This document shows positions 6,004 to 6,142 of a stretch of 6,142 nt of DNA, in pieces (within the stretch, counting starts at the first letter, position 1; each line of letters begins with the position of its first letter). Made by a program: the position numbers and the translations under genes. The notes under the pieces are model-generated. The model did no database searches, was not told the DNA's origin, and saw nothing but the letters and a program-made list of their open reading frames with translations. Source of the stretch: Christensenella sp. UBA4263 (GTDB lineage Bacteria > Bacillota > Clostridia > Christensenellales > Aristaeellaceae); the NCBI GenBank assembly GCA_002395225.1, contig DGWH01000050.1, forward strand, positions 1 through 6,142, written 5' to 3'.

Positions 6004-6093
6004 TAAGACAACAAACAATCCACATAAACGCTGAATAACAACAGAAAAGAATACAGGAGGTTCACCATGAACGAGGAACTCAAAAACGTACAG
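5982..6093 (+). repeat. Direct duplication, copy B (upstream region plus leader start)
   Basis: This is the second copy of the segment at 5581-5689. Its TTCGTATAAACAGGTGTA block differs from copy A by one base, and its first nine codons (6067-6093) are identical to those of copy A. Copy start points are about 400 bases apart, roughly one gene unit, as expected for a tandem gene array. Confidence 0.75.
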
Positions 6094-6142
6094 GCTCTTA
6101 ACGATAACGAGATGAATGAGGCCACCGGCGGCGCCGGCCAGG
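6067..6142 (+). CDS. Second double-glycine leader protein, LysM paralogue likely (partial, cut by window end)
   Basis: Only 25 residues are visible: MNEELKNVQALNDNEMNEAT, then GGAGQ. The first nine residues equal those of the gene at 5663. The stretch LNDNEMNEATGG is an even better match to the classical double-glycine leader pattern, with hydrophobic residues at regular spacing before GG. Both proteins share GGAGQ after the shared spacing, so the predicted cut falls at the same position (after residue 22). An AGGAGG site (6055-6060) lies six bases upstream. The cargo is beyond the window. A LysM domain is expected by analogy, but a different cargo on a shared leader is equally worth considering. 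Confidence 0.8.
   Translation, partial: MNEELKNVQALNDNEMNEATGGAGQ

Noticed and set aside
1..6142. CRISPR array, insertion sequence, tRNA or rRNA
   Set aside because: No regularly spaced short repeats, transposase motifs, terminal inverted repeats, tRNA cloverleaf or rRNA sequence were recognised on either strand.

Overview
The window looks like chromosome from a moderately high-GC Firmicute, most likely a Clostridia-type gut lineage. The evidence is AGGAGG-type ribosome binding sites before almost every gene, a T-box tRNA-sensing leader, and the protein families present. I cannot name a species from this sequence.

Positions 1-434 (minus strand) hold the N-terminal third or so of a thioredoxin reductase-like flavoprotein that runs off the left edge. 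A good promoter for it sits at 488-517. Divergent from it, 560-973 encodes a single-domain EamA/DMT membrane transporter.

Positions 974-1431 contain no protein gene. They carry a 16-bp perfect palindrome, a sigma-A-type promoter and a complete T-box riboswitch (about 1097-1367) with specifier loop, antiterminator and terminator. The specifier triplet is TGG (Trp). The tRNA-end-binding bulge is UGGC, which fits a tRNA with a G discriminator base, as in bacterial tRNA-Trp. The leader controls a three-gene ABC importer: substrate-binding protein (1432-2394), permease (2480-3358) and ATPase (3351-4124). This is the layout of the predicted tryptophan importer trpXYZ. Uncharged tRNA-Trp should let transcription read through into the transporter. 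A hairpin between the first two genes may set a higher level of binding protein, and a strong symmetrical hairpin ends the operon at 4167-4196.

Positions 4250-5569 encode a secreted alpha/beta-hydrolase (esterase/PHB-depolymerase-like) with a C-terminal accessory domain of unknown role.

The most unusual part is the right end. A 77-residue protein (5663-5896) joins a bacteriocin-type double-glycine leader to a single LysM peptidoglycan-binding domain. A second gene (from 6067, cut by the window edge) begins with the same 27 coding bases, has an even more canonical double-glycine leader, and is preceded by a duplicated upstream block. This suggests a tandem family of small exported LysM proteins that use a leader normally seen on bacteriocin precursors. 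No matching exporter/peptidase is visible in this window.
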